A stretch of 64,000 nucleotides of DNA from Streptomyces sp. GS7 (lineage in GTDB: Bacteria; Actinomycetota; Actinomycetes; Streptomycetales; Streptomycetaceae), in the NCBI RefSeq assembly GCF_009834125.1, contig NZ_CP047146.1, forward strand, positions 4,147,501 through 4,211,500, read 5' to 3'. This document shows positions 16,289 to 25,156 of the stretch, piece after piece. The translations under genes and the position numbers were made by a program. The notes beneath the pieces were generated by a model. That model ran no database searches, had not been told where the DNA came from, and saw nothing but the letters and a program-made list of their open reading frames with translations. Positions within the stretch are counted from its first letter, which is position 1; each line of letters starts with the position of its first letter.

Positions 16289-16501
16289 TTACCTCGAACG
16301 GGTGGCGTCGCCGGAAATCCGATCGGGGCTGAGGGTGCGCGGCCCGTTGCGCCCGCGCCGGGAGCCGTCGCCGCCCTGGCCGGGGTCTGCGCGACCGCCC
16401 TGCCCCGGCGGATTGTCGTACGCCTCGGGCTCGGGGTCCGGACCGTCGTATGGCGCAGGCTCGTTGTCAGTGGTCCCCCGTACGGTGGTCCCCGTATCTA
16501 T
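16289..16501 (-). CDS. Possible short acidic protein without a canonical start
   Basis: The leftward frame ending at TAA (16289-16291) reads IDTGTTVRGTTDNEPAPYDG, then PDPEPEAYDNPPGQGGRADP and GRNGPRTLSPDRISG. The composition is protein-like and repetitive (Pro/Asp/Gly), unlike antisense noise. However, no ATG, GTG or TTG lies near the apparent beginning; an ATA sits at 16499-16501. It may be the 3' piece of a truncated gene, or use a rare start. A strong hairpin lies immediately upstream, arguing against read-through from the next gene. Confidence 0.3.
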   Translation of the reverse strand: MDTGTTVRGTTDNEPAPYDGPDPEPEAYDNPPGQGGRADPGQGGDGSRRGRNGPRTLSPDRISGDATRSR

Positions 16502-16527
16502 CCGAGCTGCTGGCGCTTCTCGGACCC

Positions 16528-16561
16528 GCCCCGCTCCCGTGACAGCGCACGGGAGCGGGGC
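16528..16561. terminator. Perfect 14-bp hairpin
   Basis: GCCCCGCTCCCGTG / CACGGGAGCGGGGC with a 6-nt loop, about 150 bp after the leftward SnoaL-like gene (stop at 16715). A strong intrinsic-type terminator, probably bidirectional. Confidence 0.75.
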
Positions 16562-16714
16562 TTCACCGGTACTTCGGATGACGCAGGGGGAGAGGGCGGC
16601 GATAGCGGGGGGACGGCGATGGCGTGAAGTGCGTTGTGGGGGAGGGGAAGTGGGGCTCTCTGCGCGTCACTGCGTGGCGGGCGGCCGGGTGGGGTGCGGG
16701 GCGTTCGCGGGCTG

Positions 16715-17215
16715 TCAGCGGGCAGGTGGCGGCGTCAGGCGTTCGGTGCCGGAGCCGAAGGCCAGGAACGTCCTGCGGGTGGCGAGGAGCCAGGTGCCGT
16801 CGACCTTGCGGAAGGTGTCCTCGTAGTGGCCCACGTTGGTGGGGAGCCGCGACGGGACCATGCCTTCGACATGGCCGTCGACGCGGTAGGTCGTGAGGTA
16901 GGAGGTCGCGGTCGCCATCGTGGGGGACGTGACGGTGACCAGGATGTTGCTCATCAGGCGGCGGGACAGACGGTCCGCCGGGCGGGAGCCGAAGTACTCG
17001 CGCAGTGCTTCGCGCCCCGTGATGCGGCGGTCGCCGTACGGCCATTCCCAGAGGCCGTCGGCGGTGAACAGATCGGCCACCGAACTCGGTTCTCCGAGGT
17101 CGAGGCGGTGGACGAACTCGATGATCAGGCGTTCGCAGGCGCGCTCGGCGATCAGTCGGACCAGAGGGTCAGGCGCTTCGCCTGTCTCGGGGAGTGTGTG
17201 CGCTGCATCGGTCAT
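16715..17215 (-). CDS. SnoaL-like nuclear transport factor 2 family protein
   Basis: 166 residues from ATG 17215, with GGGGAG 6 nt before. The SnoaL_4-like pattern is clear: LIIEFVHRLDLGEPSSVADL, FTADGLWEWPYGDRRITGRE, ALREYFGSRP, then HYEDTFRKVDGTWLLATRRT. Members include dehydratases and ring-hydroxylating dioxygenase beta-like proteins; function not assignable. It stands alone and is unrelated in sequence to the other NTF2-fold protein at 8009. Confidence 0.75.
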   Translation of the reverse strand: MTDAAHTLPETGEAPDPLVRLIAERACERLIIEFVHRLDLGEPSSVADLFTADGLWEWPYGDRRITGREALREYFGSRPADRLSRRLMSNILVTVTSPTMATATSYLTTYRVDGHVEGMVPSRLPTNVGHYEDTFRKVDGTWLLATRRTFLAFGSGTERLTPPPAR

Positions 17216-17634
17216 GTGGGGCTCCCCGGGGAGTCGTCGAAGGTTGTCGCGGTCGACGTTCGCGTATCGCGGGTGAGGGGGCCAAGGGATTTTCGGCGCT
17301 CCGGTCGTTCGGGTTCGCCAGGCAACCGGTCGTGGATCCGGGCGCCGGGCACCCTGACCCGTGGCGCGTCTGGTTGAGCGGTCAAGGATGGGGGGCTGAG
17401 CGACGGCGGAGAGCCCGGCCGCGACAGCCAGGCGGGGGCTGGGCATGCCTGCCGGTCGGGACGGTGCGCAGGGGCTGCTGCGCTGCCCGTCCTGGCTCGG
17501 CGACCGGTTCTCCTCAGGCGCGGCACGCGGGCCTGAGCGACGATGGAAGGGCCGGGGCGCAGTGGCGCGCGGCAGCGGCGGCAGGAGGCGCGGCGCCCCG
17601 GGGAGTACCCGCAGAGCAGTATCGGGAGGCCCCG
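17216..17634. other. Gene-free spacer between divergent genes
   Basis: 419 bases that must contain the promoters of the leftward SnoaL-like gene and the rightward 17635 gene. I see no convincing -35/-10 pair or operator palindrome. Confidence 0.3.
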
Positions 17635-17865
17635 ATGGATTACCCGGAACGCTATGAGCTGGTATTTCAGGCCCCCGCCGTCGAAGACGATGTGGTGATC
17701 GTCCGGCGTACCGACCAGGCGGGAGCGGGCGGGTATCCGGTCTACGAGGATGAGTCGGGGATCGTACGGGCGGAGATCAGCGACCGGGGTGAGGTTCGCA
17801 TGCTGGCCAGCGGGGGGCATCAGGTTCCCCGTACGCCGCTGCTGGCGCGACCGCTGAGCCCGTGA
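17635..17865 (+). CDS. Small DUF6296-like protein
   Basis: 76 residues: MDYPERYELVFQAP, DDVVIVRRTDQAGAGGYPVY and EDESGIVRAEISDRGEVRML. GGGAGG stands 5 nt before ATG 17635. The MDYPERYELVF beginning and the repeated beta-strand pattern match small Streptomyces proteins that I recall as DUF6296; function unknown. Single gene, convergent with the unknown leftward gene at 17988. Confidence 0.6.
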   Translation: MDYPERYELVFQAPAVEDDVVIVRRTDQAGAGGYPVYEDESGIVRAEISDRGEVRMLASGGHQVPRTPLLARPLSP

Positions 17866-17987
17866 TCGGCCGGCCCCGGGTGGGGCGGGGCGGGGGTTGC
17901 TGTGCGTGGTGCCGATGCCTCGTTGTGTGGCGAACGTGCTGCCCCCTGCGCAGGCGGCACTGAGCGGGGTGGCGAGGCCGGCGCGTG

Positions 17988-18665
17988 TCATGAGCAGGGG
18001 GTGTCGGCGTCGGGGCTGCGGGTGGCGGCCCTCGCGCCGTCGGTCCTTCCGTCGGTGTGGGTGGTGCCTGTGGGGCCGGCGCTGAGCGGGGCTCGGGTCC
18101 AGAGGGTGAGGTCGCTGCTGGTGGCGACGGCGAGGGTGCGGCCGGAGGGGGAGAATCCGGCGGCACGCAGCTCAGAGTAGTTGGCGTCGAAGACATGCCA
18201 CCAGCGTTCGCCGTGCGGCCCGTTGTGGGGCATGCCGCCGTCCGATGAGAGCAGGACGCGGTCGTGGGGCCATTCCGGGGCGACCACTTCCAGTTGCCAG
18301 CCACCGGCGGTTGTGGTGTGCAAGCCGCCTCCGAAGAGGCCGGCGATCGGGACGCGGATGCCGGCGAGCGGTCCGAATCCGGGGCACGAGAGATCGGGGG
18401 CCTCGTCCGGGGTGCTCGTCTCGGGGTCGGGGTCGCGGTCCCGGGCGATCTTGTCGCCGGTGAGGGCGTCGAAGAGGCCGTGGCCGGCGGTGGAGACCAC
18501 CATGACCAGTTCCCGGCCGCTGCCGGGGGCCACGGCGAAACCGATGCCGAGCAGACCGCCGACCGGAATCAGCCCGTTCCCGACGGGCCGCCAGGGGGCC
18601 GGGGCGGCCGTGACTGGGGCGGAGAGGAACCGCCGGCGCAGCTGCTCTTGGTAGGGGGAGAGCAG
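17988..18665 (-). CDS. Hypothetical protein with a probable CTG start
   Basis: About 225 residues, LLSPYQEQLRRRFLSAPVT, NGLIPVGGLLGIGFAVAPG, LVMVVSTAGHGLFDALTG, EVVAPEWPHDRVLLSSDG, WWHVFDANYSELRAAGFSPS, LAVATSSDLTLWTR. The alternating strands with Trp/His at ends and the closing ATSSDLTLW motif suggest a beta-rich, propeller-like fold. No ATG/GTG lies upstream of LSPYQEQ, but a CTG at 18663-18665 is preceded by GAGGAG with 5-nt spacing; the first standard in-frame start would remove 44 residues. No family recognised. Confidence 0.5.
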   Translation of the reverse strand: MLSPYQEQLRRRFLSAPVTAAPAPWRPVGNGLIPVGGLLGIGFAVAPGSGRELVMVVSTAGHGLFDALTGDKIARDRDPDPETSTPDEAPDLSCPGFGPLAGIRVPIAGLFGGGLHTTTAGGWQLEVVAPEWPHDRVLLSSDGGMPHNGPHGERWWHVFDANYSELRAAGFSPSGRTLAVATSSDLTLWTRAPLSAGPTGTTHTDGRTDGARAATRSPDADTPCS

Positions 18666-18737
18666 TGCTGCTCCTCGGGTCGTGTGCTGCGGGTCCGGTA
18701 GGCCGGATCGGGTTGGGCGGTGCGGGGGCGTCCGACG

Positions 18738-19028
18738 TCACAGGCCCCGGAGGTGGGGGCGCCGGGGATGGGTGCCGTCCGGGGGGTCGGGGGGTTCGGG
18801 CCGGTCGGGGGATGTGTCGGGTGCGGCGGTCGCGTTGCCCGCGTCCGCCGGGGCGGGGGCAGGTGGGAGCTCGGGTTCCGCTTCCGAGGTGGGACCGGGG
18901 CCGGGATCGGTGTCGGGGGCGGGTTCGGTGGTGTCTCCACGGAGGACGGCCAGGGCGCGTTCGAGGGACTCTCCGGTGATCTGCATCCGGATCTTGGCCA
19001 GGCGTTCTAACTCGTTACGAGACACCAC
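18738..19028 (-). CDS. Small hypothetical protein with acidic Pro-rich tail
   Basis: 96 residues. The first 30 (VSRNELERLAKIRMQITGES, LERALAVLRGD) look like a conserved helical module; the rest is a Pro/Asp/Glu/Ala-rich disordered tail. GTG start at 19028 without a clear ribosome binding site, behind an unusually AT-rich 80-bp stretch. Function unknown; no family recognised. Confidence 0.5.
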   Translation of the reverse strand: MVSRNELERLAKIRMQITGESLERALAVLRGDTTEPAPDTDPGPGPTSEAEPELPPAPAPADAGNATAAPDTSPDRPEPPDPPDGTHPRRPHLRGL

Positions 19029-19143
19029 GTCAGAGTACCCGCGACAACTTCAAACCTGGAGTAAAGATAAATGTGGGTGAAATGGGGGGAGTTGACGGTG
19101 GCGAGTTGCGTAACTTCGAGGCGTTATAGGGGTGTACGGGGCG

Positions 19144-19842
19144 TCAGTGGGGCGGGGTGAGCGCCAGGGTCACGGCGGCCTCGGCGTGCAGCCGCGTCGT
19201 CGGGAAGATGGGGACCGGACTGTCCTCCGGCCTGATGAGCAGTTCGATTTCGGTGCAGCCGAGGATGATGCCTTCGGCGCCGGCGGTCACGAGGTCGTCG
19301 ATGACCGAGGCGTAGGAGTCGCGGGACGCCTCGTTGACGATGCCGAGGCACAGCTCCTCGTAGATCACGCGGTGCACGGTCCGGCGTCCGGCCGCATCCG
19401 GGACCAGGACGTCGAGGCCGCGGCTCGCCAGGCGGCCGCGGTAGAAGTCCTGTTCCATGGTGAAGGCGGTCCCGAGCAGTCCGACGCGGCGTAGCCCCTT
19501 CGCGTGGACGGCGTCCGCCGTGGTGTCGGCGAGATGCAGGAGCGGGCGGCCGACCGCGGCGGACACCTGGTCGGCGATCTTGTGCATGGTGTTGGTGCAC
19601 ATCAGTAGCAGGTCCGCCCCCGCGGCTTCCAGTGCCTTGGCGGCCTCGGCCAGAATCGCGCCGGCCTCGTCCCAGCGCCCCTCGGTCTGCAGGCGCTCGA
19701 TCTCCGCGAAGTCCACGGAATAGAGCACGCACTTGGACGAGTGCAGCCCGCCCAGCCGGTCGCGCGTCAGCTCGTTCAGCAGCCGGTAGTACTCGGCGGT
19801 GGACTCCCAGCTCATGCCGCCGATCAACCCGATGGTCTTCAT
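19144..19842 (-). CDS. Aspartate/glutamate racemase family protein
   Basis: 232 residues from ATG 19842 (MKTIGLIGGMSWESTAEYYR). PLP-independent amino acid racemase of the RacX/YgeA type, using two cysteines as acid and base. Both are present: LLMCTNTMHK and IILGCTEIELL. This family often has broad-specificity racemase activity supplying D-amino acids for peptidoglycan or signalling. It is complete and alone, divergent from the chitinase gene. Confidence 0.85.
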   Translation of the reverse strand: MKTIGLIGGMSWESTAEYYRLLNELTRDRLGGLHSSKCVLYSVDFAEIERLQTEGRWDEAGAILAEAAKALEAAGADLLLMCTNTMHKIADQVSAAVGRPLLHLADTTADAVHAKGLRRVGLLGTAFTMEQDFYRGRLASRGLDVLVPDAAGRRTVHRVIYEELCLGIVNEASRDSYASVIDDLVTAGAEGIILGCTEIELLIRPEDSPVPIFPTTRLHAEAAVTLALTPPH

Positions 19843-20023
19843 CGGGCCACTTTCGCATGGGGGGTGCGGTCGGTGCCGGGGGGTGTCGCGTTGTCCTGCA
19901 TTGGTATGGACATGCTCGGCAAAGCGCCCGTAGCCTCGCTTGGTCCAGACCGTTGGCGGTGTGTCACCGCTGCCCAACGTGCTGACCCCCCACGGCAGTT
20001 GGCTGACGAGAGGAAACGCCTCG

Positions 20024-20875
20024 ATGCGATCGCGCGGAGCAGTGTTGCTGGGTGCCGCCACCATGGCCATGGGCATCGCCCTCGCCGTACCGGCAGCGCC
20101 GGCGGTGGCCACGACGACCATCAAGTCGGCCGGGGCGGTGGTCGGCTGCGCAGGTCCGTCCAGGGGCGCCATGCCCTCGACGGTGAACGGCTCCTGTGGC
20201 GCGCCGGCATCGGCCGCGTCGAGCGTGTCCCAGGGCCGGGCCGATGAGGCGGCCGACGGATTCGTCGTCAGCGAAGCGCAGTTCAACCAGATGTTCCCGA
20301 ACCGGAATCCCTTCTACACGTACAGCGGGCTGGTTGCGGCCCTGAGCGCGTACCCGGAGTTCGCGAACACCGGGAGTGACACCGTCAAACGGCAGGAGGC
20401 CGCGGCCTTCTTGGCGAATGTCGGCCATGAGACCGGCGGGCTCGTGTACGTCGTGGAACAGGACACCGGCAACTATCCGCACTACTGCGACGCCACCCGG
20501 CCGTACGGCTGTCCGGCCGGGCAGGCCGCCTACTACGGGCGGGGCCCCCTCCAGCTGAGCTGGAACTTCAACTACAAGGCGGCGGGGGACGCACTCGGCA
20601 TCGACCTGCTGAACAACCCCTATCTGGTCGAGCAGGACCCGGCGGTCGCCTGGAAGACCGCGCTCTGGTACTGGAACACGCAGACCGGGCCGGGGACCAT
20701 GACGCCGCACCAGGCCATGGTCGGTGGCGCCGGATTCGGGGAGACCATCAGGTCCATCAACGGTTCGCTGGAGTGCAACGGCGGAAATCCGGGCCAGGTG
20801 CAGAACCGGATCGACAACTATCAGCGCTTCGTTCAGATCCTGGGGACCGTGCCCGGCGACCACTTGAGTTGCTGA
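20024..20875 (+). CDS. Secreted GH19 chitinase
   Basis: 283 residues. Signal peptide MRSRGAVLLGAATMAMGIALA with cleavage near APAVA, then the GH19 catalytic domain from about residue 78 (FVVSEAQFNQMFPNRNPFYT). The catalytic Glu lies in FLANVGHETGGL, followed by YYGRGPLQLSWNFNY, both hallmark chitinase 19 motifs. The enzyme cleaves beta-1,4 bonds in chitin by inversion. There is no carbohydrate-binding module. ATG 20024 is preceded by GAGAGGAA. An 8-bp tandem repeat begins on the last base of its stop codon. Confidence 0.9.
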   Translation: MRSRGAVLLGAATMAMGIALAVPAAPAVATTTIKSAGAVVGCAGPSRGAMPSTVNGSCGAPASAASSVSQGRADEAADGFVVSEAQFNQMFPNRNPFYTYSGLVAALSAYPEFANTGSDTVKRQEAAAFLANVGHETGGLVYVVEQDTGNYPHYCDATRPYGCPAGQAAYYGRGPLQLSWNFNYKAAGDALGIDLLNNPYLVEQDPAVAWKTALWYWNTQTGPGTMTPHQAMVGGAGFGETIRSINGSLECNGGNPGQVQNRIDNYQRFVQILGTVPGDHLSC

Positions 20876-20922
20876 GGCGGGAAGGCGGGAAGGCGGGAAG
20901 GCGGGAAGGCGGGAAGGCGGGA
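20875..20922 (+). repeat. Six 8-bp tandem repeats after the chitinase gene
   Basis: AGGCGGGA repeated six times without interruption, followed by a purine-rich and then a pyrimidine-rich tract up to 21005. The long purine/pyrimidine inverted composition could pair as an RNA stem between the convergent chitinase and P450 genes. Confidence 0.85.
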
Positions 20923-21009
20923 GAGGGAGGAGCGAGCGGCCGATGCTGCCTTCCGGTCCTTCCTTCCCTCTCCTTCTCTCCTCCTTCCCCGCCCTCCTCC
21001 CTCCGTGCC

Positions 21010-22302
21010 TCAGATGCCCCAGCGAACCGGCAGATGGTCCGTGCCCCGGATGATCAGGCCGGTGCGCCAGGTAAGGGCGTCCAGGTCGGTGTCCAGTGCG
21101 AGATCGGGGCAGCGTTCCAGGAGGGAGCGGATCGCGATCCGGCCCTCCAGACGGGCCAGCGGCGCGCCCAGGCAGAAGTGGATGCCATGGCCGAAGGCGG
21201 CGTGCCCGCGCGGATCGCGGGTGATGTCGAAGTCGTCGGGCGCGACGAAGCGTTCGGTGTCGCGGGAAGCGGAGGCGAGGGAGACCAGCACCGATTCGCC
21301 GGCGGGGATCAGCGTGCCGCCGATCTCGACCGGAGCCGTGGTGAAGCGCCAGGTGGCGGTCTGCACGGGACCGTCGTAGCGCAGCATCTCCTCCACCGCG
21401 TTGTCGATGAGCGAGAAGTCGGCGCGCAGGGCGGCCAGTTGGGCGGGATGCTGGAGCAGGGCGCGGACACCGTTGGAGATCAGGCTGAGGGCCGTCTCGT
21501 GCCCGGCGGCCATCAGCAGGAACACCGTGCCGATCAGCTCTTCACGGGAGAGCTGGTCGCCGTCCTCGTCGCTGGTGCGGATCAGGGCGCTGAGCAGACC
21601 GTCGGCCGGCTCCTTGCGCTGGGTCTCGATGAGGCCGACGAGATACTCGGACAGTTCGATGGTCGCCTGCTGCGCCTCCTCCGGACTGGTCGGCGCGATC
21701 AACCGGAACAGGGCGCGGTCCGCGGAGGGGACGCCCAGGAGTTCGCAGATGACGGTCATGGGCAGCGGGAAGGCGAGCGCCTCGACGAGGTCGGCACGGC
21801 CGTCCGGAGCGCTGAGCATCGCGTCGAGGAGTTCGTCGGTGATGTGCTGGACGCGCGGGCGCAGCGCCTCGACCCGGCGGGTCGTGAACTCCTTCGCCAC
21901 CAGCTTGCGAAGGCGGGTGTGCTGCGGCGGATCGGCATCCAGCATGTTGGTGAACAGGGCGTTCTCGCCTCCGGTGCCGGCCTGCGACAGCTTGCTGCGC
22001 CAGTCCTTGCTGATGCCCGGGTCGCTGAGCGCCGCGCGCGCCGCTTCGTGACCGACGACCAACCAGGCGTCCTGGCCGAAAGGGGTGTGTACGCGGTGGA
22101 CGGGCCCCTGGGACCGCAACTTGGCGTAGTAGGGGTACGGGTCGGCGATGAAGTCCTGGCCGTAGGCGCCCAGATCGACGATGTCGGATGCCCCGGCAGA
22201 AGCCGACACCGGCTCGGACATCGGGGATGCCTGAGGTATCCGGGAAGTCTGGGAGTCGTCTGCGTCGGGGGATGCCTGTGATGCCCGCGGATTCTCCGGC
22301 AT
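21010..22302 (-). CDS. Cytochrome P450
   Basis: 430-residue soluble bacterial P450 of the CYP107-like type. I-helix oxygen-binding motif LLMAAGHETA, EEMLRYDGP around the K-helix end, RDPRGHAAFGHGIHFCLGAP with the heme-ligand Cys, and PVRWGI end. The N-terminal 40 residues are Ser/Ala-rich. P450s of this group hydroxylate xenobiotics or macrolide-like products with ferredoxin electrons; no ferredoxin gene is adjacent. The AGHET motif (instead of AG-D/E-DT) is common in this group. Confidence 0.9.
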   Translation of the reverse strand: MPENPRASQASPDADDSQTSRIPQASPMSEPVSASAGASDIVDLGAYGQDFIADPYPYYAKLRSQGPVHRVHTPFGQDAWLVVGHEAARAALSDPGISKDWRSKLSQAGTGGENALFTNMLDADPPQHTRLRKLVAKEFTTRRVEALRPRVQHITDELLDAMLSAPDGRADLVEALAFPLPMTVICELLGVPSADRALFRLIAPTSPEEAQQATIELSEYLVGLIETQRKEPADGLLSALIRTSDEDGDQLSREELIGTVFLLMAAGHETALSLISNGVRALLQHPAQLAALRADFSLIDNAVEEMLRYDGPVQTATWRFTTAPVEIGGTLIPAGESVLVSLASASRDTERFVAPDDFDITRDPRGHAAFGHGIHFCLGAPLARLEGRIAIRSLLERCPDLALDTDLDALTWRTGLIIRGTDHLPVRWGI

Positions 22303-22399
22303 GGCCGTTGCGCCTCTCTCGATGTGTCATGGGTGATACGCAGCATTGGTCCTGCTGCTCTCCTCACTGTAGGCAGGCGACGGGGCATGATCATCGTCC

Positions 22400-23022
22400 C
22401 AGCGGAGGACCCTGGGCGGGTGAAGTCCTCTGATGGCGGTGCTCTGTTGACGCCGGAGCGGTTGAAGGAGTGCGTGGGCGTGTGTGGCAGAGGTGGCAGC
22501 AGCGCCCGGGGCTCGGGAACCGAGCGGGGCGAGCGCCTGCGGTGGCCGTGCGCCGTGCCGGACGGCCGGCTGCGCCGGCGGCGGTGCGACACGCCGTGCC
22601 GTCAGATTCCTCCGCTCCGGCCGTCGGGAATCCGCTGGCGACCTCCTTCACCCCCCAGTCCACGCCGAGGACGCGGCCGGTCGGGGCGAGCGGTTCGGCC
22701 TGTGCGGCCGCGACGAAGGAGGCGTACCAGTGTCCGAGTGTGTCCTGGTACACGCGCACGCTCGACGGGGGCGCAGGAAGGGGGCGCGACCACACCACCG
22801 TCACCACGACGCTCCCGGCCAGATGCAGACGGCCATCCTCAAGGCGGAAGCCAGGCCGCGTGTAGTGCAGACTCGGTGCTGGGACTTGGCGACACACTCA
22901 TTCCAGATCCACCGGCAGCGGTCTCACTCGGTGTCCCGTGCCCGCCGGGCCGTAGCCGACAGGCGCACACGAAAGGTGTGTCGGGCATGCCCGCAGCCCT
23001 CCGCCATCGCTGGCGTCGTCAT
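22400..23022 (-). pseudogene. IS200/IS605 TnpB remnant
   Basis: Starts MTTPAMAEGCGHARHTFRVR then LSATARRA, followed in a new frame by RCRWIWNECVAKS, a typical TnpB N-terminus. After a large deletion and frameshift comes LHYTRPGFRLEDGRLHLAGS, then VVWSRPLPAPP, and the first RuvC motif GVDWGVKEVAS. The rest of the RuvC domain and zinc finger are scrambled, with only a possible tail (FNRSGVNRAPPSEDFTRPG) near 22410-22460. The RNA-guided nuclease function must be lost. No TnpA is nearby. Confidence 0.7.
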
Positions 23023-23163
23023 GACCAGTAACCTACCCAGAAGGACTGACAGTTGAGGAATCTTGATCCTTGTGGGCCGGCTCGCCCTACCGGGTGGCGG
23101 ACACCGGATCGCCCTGGCGGCGATCCGGCCATCCCTGCCCCGCTCCGCAGGAGTCCGATTCCT

Positions 23164-23183
23164 CCCCAGCCTGAAGGCCGGGG
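23164..23183. repeat. IS605-type end hairpin
   Basis: CCCCAGCCTGAAGGCCGGGG, a nearly perfect stem-loop, closely resembles the CCCGGCCTGAAGGCCGGGG hairpins at ends of actinobacterial IS200/IS605 elements. It lies beyond the 5' end of the TnpB remnant and 18 bp before the next gene. Confidence 0.5.
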
Positions 23184-23201
23184 CATCCTCGGAGGAAGCC
23201 G

Positions 23202-23921
23202 GTGAACGGACCCGAAATCGATCTCACCTTCGCCCCTGAGCTGCATATTTTCGTCGGGGCGGAGCGCAGCGCCGGCCGTACGCCCCTGGTGACGGACGGG
23301 GCGTCGACGCTCGGGCATGTCGTCGAGTCGCTCGGCGTCCCGCTCACCGAGGTCGGGCGGCTGGTGGTGGACGGCGCGGAGGCTCCCGTCTCCCACATCC
23401 CGAGCGCGGGCGAGAGCGTCGAGGTCCAGGCCGTCGAGCGTCCGCAGCACATTCCGGGCGCGCCCCTGCGGTTCCTGCTCGATGTCCACCTCGGGACCCT
23501 CGCGCGGCGGCTGCGACTGCTCGGTGTCGACGCCGCGTACACGAACGAGGACCCTGGCGATGCCGCGCTGGCCGCGCTCTCCGCCAAGGAGCGCCGGGTA
23601 CTGCTCTCCCGGGACCGGGGGCTGCTGCAACGCCGGGAGATCTGGGCCGGGGCGTATGTCTACAGCGACCGGCCGGACGACCAACTCCGGGACGTACTGG
23701 GCCGGTTCGCCCCCGTCCTCGCTCCCTGGACCCGCTGTACGGCGTGCAACGGCCGGCTGGCCGCCGCCGACAAGGACGCGGTCCAGGAGCAGCTTCAGCA
23801 CGGCACGCAGCGCACGTACGACGTCTTCGCACAGTGCACCGCGTGCGGACGGGTCTACTGGCGCGGCGCGCACCACGCCCGCCTGGAGGCCATCGTCGAG
23901 GAGGCGCTGCGGGGGAGCGGC

Positions 23922-23927
<6 letters not shown>
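23202..23927 (+). CDS. Mut7-C RNase-domain protein with ubiquitin-like N-terminus
   Basis: 241 residues. The N-terminal 80 residues form a ThiS/MoaD-like ubiquitin-fold domain (LHIFVGAERSAGRTPL, TLGHVVESLGVPLTEVG). The Mut7-C PIN-like domain follows (RFLLDVHLGTLARRLRLLGV, DAAYTN, LLSRDRGLLQRR), with conserved Asp residues, and ends in a zinc ribbon CTAC...CTAC. Mut7-C is a putative RNase domain named after nematode MUT-7. GTG 23202 is preceded by GGAGG that lies in the IS605-derived end sequence. Complete. Confidence 0.85.
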
Positions 23928-23959
<32 letters not shown>

Positions 23960-24021
23960 TCCGGGTCGGGGCCGGGCCTGCGGCGCCAGTCCGATTCCCC
24001 TGCCTCCGGTGGTTCCCGTGC

Positions 24022-24654
24022 CTATCCCCGGGGCGCCGCCCGGACGAATGCGGTGATGCGCGCGAGGGTGCTCGCCGTGTCCCTATGGACATGACCGGCC
24101 AGGCCCAGTGACCTGGCCGCACGAACATGCCCCTCGGTGTCGTCGATGAAGAGGGCCTGCGCGGGGGTGGCCGCGGCGGCCCGCTCCAGGGCGATCGCGT
24201 AGATCCGCGGATCGGGCTTGGCGCAGCCGGCGTCGCAGGACAGCACCACGTCGTGCACGGCGTCCAGTACCCCGCTGCCCGGCAGTCCGCCGCGCATCTC
24301 CGGCCAGGCATTGCTCACGATGACGGTCCGTGCCGCACCGCGGAGATCGCGCAGACCCGCCACCAGCTCGGCGTCCCAGCGTTGTCCGGCCGCCAGGTCC
24401 CGCCGGATCTCCGAGAGCAGCTCCCCACTGATCCGCAGCCGTCCCCGGATGGTGCGCCACCAGTCTTCCTGGCTCGTGCGGCCGATCAGGATCCACTCGT
24501 CGTTCCCGCCGAACAGCGCCCCCAGGAAGTCCTGTTGGGAGATCCCCAGCCGGCCGCTCCAGCGGGCGGCCGCGGCAGGCAGGTGATCGGGGGAGAGCAC
24601 TCCGCCGATATCGATCAGGATCACCGGTGTGGTGTCGCGCGCGAGGACCGTCAT
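24022..24654 (-). CDS. HAD-superfamily hydrolase
   Basis: 210 residues. HAD motifs in order: LIDIGGVLSPD with the nucleophilic Asp, IVSNAWPEMR (motif II Ser), CAKPDPRIYAIAL (motif III Lys) and LFIDDTEGHVRAA (motif IV acidic pair). A helical cap lies between I and II. The second Asp of the usual DxD is Gly (DIGG), as in the YihX-like branch whose members dephosphorylate sugar phosphates. Substrate unknown. Convergent with the Mut7-C gene. Confidence 0.8.
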   Translation of the reverse strand: MTVLARDTTPVILIDIGGVLSPDHLPAAAARWSGRLGISQQDFLGALFGGNDEWILIGRTSQEDWWRTIRGRLRISGELLSEIRRDLAAGQRWDAELVAGLRDLRGAARTVIVSNAWPEMRGGLPGSGVLDAVHDVVLSCDAGCAKPDPRIYAIALERAAAATPAQALFIDDTEGHVRAARSLGLAGHVHRDTASTLARITAFVRAAPRG

Positions 24655-25156
24655 CCGCCCGACCGCACCTCCCGCTCCGTCTGCTTCGCCGTCACCGCCG
24701 CGGTGACTCTATGCCGGTGATGCAGAGCTGACGCACTGTCAGTACAGTCACTTGTGTGGTGTCAGCTGCGCCCGCCTGGCGACGGGCGCCGGCGGCCTCT
24801 CCGGGGCCGTTCGGTGCTCCGCCCTTCGTGCGGGCAGCGGGGCCGTCGACGGTCCCCGACACCGTCCGCCACGGAGCGTGATCCATTTGCCCTCCCGTGC
24901 ACCCTGGACCGACCTGGCTGCGCCCCCCCGGAGACCCCTCTAGCCCACCTTGATGACGACACGCCGCCGACACGCGCCGTCCAACGGGTGAATACGTGGT
25001 CCTTCGCCACTCGAAGAGCCGATGTTGTCCCTCGAATGCGGCGTTCTCCGGTGGTGCCGAGCCGGAATCCGACTGACGGTGATCACGTCGCTACTGCGAT
25101 TCCGATGTGCCGACGAAGTGTCAGCCTTCGCAGTCGCGCCGAAAGGATTTGTCCCC
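24655..25156. other. Spacer upstream of the repetitive surface protein
   Basis: 502 bases without a convincing gene. Nested inverted repeats occur at 24726-24767 (AGCTGAC...GTCAGCT enclosing ACTG-TCAGTA-CAGT), which may be a regulatory site for the HAD gene or a distal element for the 25157 gene. AAGGA lies 7 nt before ATG 25157. Confidence 0.35.

Noticed and set aside
20875..20922. Possible CRISPR-like array
   Set aside because: The repeats are 8 bp, contiguous and without spacers. The same applies to the 9-bp and 18-bp repeats at 14032, 23922 and 12789.
24692..24973. Short frames on both strands upstream of the repetitive surface protein
   Set aside because: No ribosome binding site, motif or codon preference; probably noise.
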